From Allantophomopsis cytisporea (Eukaryota; Ascomycota; Leotiomycetes; Phacidiales; Phacidiaceae), in assembly GCA_024752435.1 (NCBI GenBank), contig CP103020.1, forward strand, positions 434,001-498,000: a stretch of DNA of 64,000 nt, in the 5' to 3' direction. Both the position numbers and the translations under genes were made by a program. A model generated the notes under the pieces. The model was not told the DNA's origin and did no database searches. It saw only the letters and a list, made by a program, of their open reading frames with translations. Shown piece after piece: positions 60,259 to 64,000 of the stretch (the first letter of the stretch is position 1; each line of letters opens with the position of its first letter).

Positions 60259-63200
60259 ATGGCGACGGCGGCGCCAACACCAGCGCAAGCGGCGTTGATC
60301 AGGTATGTTTTCCAAACCATTGCGACGTGTCGATGATAATGACTTACCGATGATACATAGCTCCCTGACACAAGATGAGATTCCCATCAAGCTGCGCTGC
60401 GCCATCTGCAGCAAGCTAGCCGTCAATGCCTTCAGATTGCCTTGCTGCGAGCAAGCTATATGCGAATCATGTCAGTCCCCATGTTGAAGCTACGCGCCAA
60501 ATTCAAAACATATACTGATTTATTCAAGGTCATTCAGCATTGTCCTCTTCCTGCCCTGTCTGTGAACACAGTCCTATTGCCGCCGAAGATTGCAAGCCTC
60601 AAAAGTCGTTGCGAACCACGATCAAGGTCTTCCTGCGAACCGAAGAGAAAAAGCGCGAGGCGTCGAAAGCAAAGGAGTTAAAGGATACACCACCCATTAC
60701 GCCTGTTGAACCTCAGCCTCCTGTTGTTGAAATACCTATAGAGGCACCTGCGTCTGCTGTTGAGGAACAGGTCGAAACGCTAGCTGAGGCACATACTGAA
60801 ATCACAAACAATGGCATCGAAACGGAGACTGAGCTGGTCAATGAGGATGGGCAACATGAGGGAGCTTCTCTTGAAGAACAGCAGGATATTCCTCAGCAAT
60901 CTGTTGAGGTATATGCGCTCACACCCGTCAGAATTGGAGTTCAACTAACTCTGCAGCAGGAGGTCCCACCAGGTCAAGAACCGAATGAAGATGTAACTGA
61001 CGCCGATGCTGTCGAAGGCACAAACGAAGGCGAAGAGAAGACTGGTGACGAGAATGCACAGACGGCCATGTCAGGATTCGGCAACAGCTTTGGGTTTGAT
61101 AATATGGCAGCAGGCACATTCCCAAATATGGGAATGAATGGCACAGGCGATTTCAACCAAATGCAAATGATGATGGCTATGCAAAATGGAATGGCACCCA
61201 ATGGATTTGGCTCCTTTCCGATGATGGGTAAGCTGCTCCCGAATATATATTTCAATTTGACATAAACTAATGAGTCTACTAGGTATGCCAGGAATGAGTA
61301 TGGACCCAATGGCTATGCAGTTCATGAATGGAGGATTTGGAGGAGGGATGGGCATGATGGGAATGGGAGATTTCAATGGAAACATGATGGGCAACAATTT
61401 CAATGGAGGAAACTGGAATTCAACACAACAAACATGGAATCACGGAAACCAGAATAACTTCAATCAAGCAAATGCTGTTGCTGGAGCTCATGGTGACTTT
61501 GGAGCGGCTGCTCACCATCAAAATTTCCCTGCTGCTAGAGGTAATTTCCGTCAACAGTATAATGATTATTCACAGAACAACGCCTATGGCTGGAGAGGAG
61601 GTAGAGGTAGAGGTAGAGGTATGATGGGTGGCGCCTATGGTGGCAGAGGTAATTTCCACGGCGCAAACTTTGGAGATCAAGCAATGCCAAACCACTTTGG
61701 AAGTGGTGGCGCGAATACTGCTAGTAATCCAGCCATTCCTACAGGGCCCAAGGCAGACTTGGTCGTATCCGCTGCTGCCAATGTGGATGAATTCGGCCGC
61801 GAAGCCCGTACTACTTCTGAGAAGCCTCTAGACCCCAATGACTCTGGCGATGCTCCTCAAGACCAAGAACCTGCAGCTGACATTGAGTCTACTGACCCTC
61901 ACAACAAGCAAGCTGCCAACGTGCAGGATGGAGGTGCGAGACCTATACAGACCCTTGATGAGGCCGAATCTATCAATTACAATGGCGGCTACCCTCAAGA
62001 CTTCTCGAACGGAAACCCTTTTGCTTACTCAGCTCACGCTCGCCATGGTTGGCACAATGGCTATAACTCCATGCCACCTCCTGTCGTGCCCGACGTGCCT
62101 GTCAATGCGCCAACCGGCCCAAAGGCTATGCGCGAGGGTAACATGAACGTACGTGGTCGTGGATTCTCTATAGTAGGTCGCGGAGGCCGAATGCATAGCA
62201 ATGCCCCGCAGGAGGTTCACTCAGAAAGATCTACTAGTAGGACCGCGGAACCAGAACGGGAGAAAGTAAAAGAGAAGTCGAGATCAAGATCGAGATCAGG
62301 GTCACGATCAAAGAAAGAAGAAGACAGAGCTTCCGAGGCGGGTTCGAAACGCGAGAGGAGACGTCACCGACATCGCTCCACCAGCCCTTCCGAAGATTCG
62401 GAGGAGAGGGAGAGGAGGAGAGAACGCAGACGTCGTAGGGAGAGGAAATACGAGGATGAAGAAGTCTACGATGATAACAAGGATGAGTCGAGAACACGAG
62501 AGGCTTCGCCTGCTGAGTCTCGGCGTTCCAGCCATCGCTCACGTCGCGATCGTGATAAGGACCGCGAGCGAGATAGGGATTATAAGTCTTCACGTTCTCA
62601 CCGTTCTGCACATCGCTCTCACCGTGATAGGAGTCGAGAGCGCAGCCGCGAGCATAGATCTCGTCGCCATCACGAGGACGACGATGGTATTGCTGCCACC
62701 GAACCTGATATCAGGGCCGATGAGGATAAAGGTACTCACTCATCGAAGAGCAGAGGGGACAGAGACAGAGACAGAGATAGGGATAGGGAGTCAAAGAGTG
62801 GCAAAGATAGAGAGGATAGAGACAAGGACAGAGAGCGTTCGAGTCGCCATGGTCGAAGTCACCGCGACGAGGAGCGTTCCAGTCGTCACGGGACGTCCCA
62901 TCGTGAACGTGAACGCGAACGCAGCGACCGCGAATCAGACAGACCACGACGCAAGGACTCAGAAAGAGAGCGGGACAGAGAGCGTGAACGCGAGTCTTCA
63001 AGCAAGGTCGCACCAGCCGTCGACCCACATACCATGGAGCGCGAGGCTCGAAATCGGGAGAGACTGCTCAAGGAAGCACAGCGCATTGCTGGGCTGGCCA
63101 GCATTGCTGGAGTTAGCAGTAAGAGAGGCCGCGATGATCATGAGGGCGGGAGTGGCAGACGCTCTAAGCACAGGCGGAGGAGCGGTGGCTTGAATTATGA

Positions 63201-63279
63201 TGGGGCGGGCGGTGATGAGCCGGATGAGGAGCGCATCGCAAGGGGTGAGAGTAAGCGTGAGTCGTCGAGATGGGAATAG
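60259..63279 (+). CDS. RING-type protein with Met/Gly-rich middle and RS/RD-rich tail
   Basis: Four exons, 60259..60302, 60361..60470, 60529..61227 and 61283..63279, with introns of 58, 58 and 55 nt, give 949 aa. Near residues 20-65 a variant RING shows CAICSKLAVNAFRLPCCEQA, then ICESCHSALSSSCPVC, followed by the conserved AEDCKPQKSLRTTIKVFL. This is the RING seen in Mpe1/RBBP6 of the cleavage/polyadenylation factor, but no DWNN ubiquitin-like domain or zinc knuckle precedes it: the RING starts 24 residues from the N-terminus. The middle has Met/Asn/Gly-rich segments (MGMNGTGDFNQMQMMM) and an RGG-type run (WRGGRGRGRG). The C-terminal 300 residues are Arg/Ser/Asp/Glu dipeptides with a final conserved-looking helix (REARNRERLLKEAQRIAGLA). 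A nuclear RNA-processing role is plausible but inferred. Confidence 0.85.
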
Positions 63280-63754
63280 ATCACCGCGACGTGGTTCCCG
63301 GATTTCTGGGCGGATGGAGCTGGCAGAGCTGCAGCAGATGTGTGTGAGTGAGCTGGACTGCAGGAGGTCTCGGACATTTCTAGAGATGAATGGGCGCGAG
63401 CGGCCATCAGGTCCTTTTTGCTTTTGCAGTACAGCATAGCTAGCTGAGAGAATCATGAGGCCACCAACTCCTATCTCCAAAAAAGTAATGCAACATAGCT
63501 TCTCATAGGAATTGCAAGGATTTTGCTGGTATTTCCTGGACTGTTGTGATTGTGTTATGCGCGCACTGGATAATCACTCAGAATCTAACTTTCGTATTGC
63601 GACTCGCGCGCTCTGACCTTGCTGCTTGCTGCATGCATATCAATGTTAATCCTAGGAACGAAGTCGAGGTGGTATCACAAAACCCGTTTTACGGGAATTC
63701 CAGTTTAAGAATAATGCTTGAAACTTAATCTTGAGGACGATAACCCTTGACAGG
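63280..63754. other. Intergenic, no gene seen
   Basis: This is the 3' flank of the RING gene and of a possible minus-strand exon at the window edge. Small frames here do not look like proteins. Confidence 0.4.
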
Positions 63755-63936
63755 CTACTCTCCAGGAATCAATAAGTAATCATGCGGAGTATTGATTGCT
63801 TTTCTCAACCCGGCATATCCTTGCACCGAAGGCATTTGTTCACGGAAAAGGTTCAAGATTTGCAGACGACATATTAGATTATCTTCGTATGCTGCACTGT
63901 GGGACCTCAACCAACGGGACATCACGGACTTCGCTT
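63755..63936 (-). CDS. Possible last exon of a gene running off the right edge
   Basis: A minus-strand frame ends at a TAG (63755-63757) and reads SAAYEDNLICRLQILNLFRE, QMPSVQGYAGLRKAINTPHD, YLLIPGE. The composition is strongly protein-like, unlike the flanking DNA. It is preceded by a usable acceptor (GGTTCAG ending at 63937) and, further up, by a stop in the same frame, so it should be a spliced terminal exon of 182 nt whose earlier exons lie beyond 64000. I do not recognise the family. It could instead be a fragment or chance. Confidence 0.35.
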
Positions 63937-64000
63937 CTGAACCTCAAACTTTCTGGAATGTCTTGCGGTTCGATTCGCAGCAAGATGCACCAAGATGGCC

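Overview
The window is nuclear DNA of a filamentous ascomycete. Genes carry short introns (43 to 180 nt) with GT(A/G)NGT donors, CTAAC/CTGAC-like branch sites and YAG acceptors, and the gene content is that of Pezizomycotina. The gene set, including an ice-binding-type (DUF3494) secreted protein, suggests Leotiomycetes. That placement is an inference and was not tested. All exon joins below were derived by eye from splice signals and reading-frame continuity.

Layout. 0.4-15.3 kb: the giant midasin gene MDN1 (minus). 15.6-18.3 kb: mitochondrial ribosomal protein bL12m, a tiny predicted spliced membrane protein, and dihydrofolate reductase. 19.6-22.8 kb: two convergent mitochondrial carriers (succinate/fumarate, phosphate). 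24.8-27.3 kb: a BTB protein and a small predicted membrane protein. 27.5-29.9 kb: pyrroline-5-carboxylate reductase and the CTD-kinase gamma subunit, divergent. 30-42 kb: a gene-poor, variable block with a decayed SRPK-like kinase, the ice-binding-like Ser/Thr-rich protein with internal duplications, a truncated beta-lactamase-like pseudogene beside YAE1, a 13-bp minisatellite and an AT-rich island. 42.2-47.0 kb: a 2OG-Fe(II) oxygenase, HAT1, and a ZIP metal transporter. 47-52 kb: a 5-kb stretch with no supportable gene and many simple repeats, upstream of a Cdc4-type F-box/WD40 gene. 55.1-63.3 kb: PDA1 (pyruvate dehydrogenase E1 alpha), a membrane-anchored HSL-type esterase, and a RING protein with an RS/RD-rich tail. 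At the right edge there may be the last exon of a further gene.

How the genes relate. Most are unlinked housekeeping genes: ribosome assembly (MDN1; YAE1 via Rli1), mitochondrial metabolism (PDA1, SFC1, PIC2, MRPL12), folate and proline synthesis (DFR1, PRO3), transcription and chromatin (CTK3, HAT1) and ubiquitin-dependent turnover (Cdc4-like). No multi-gene pathway cluster is evident. The most unusual material is the 30-42 kb block, above all the ice-binding-like protein, whose repeat region appears to have grown by duplication of segments that include an intron. I did not find convincing evidence of a wholly new multi-gene system.
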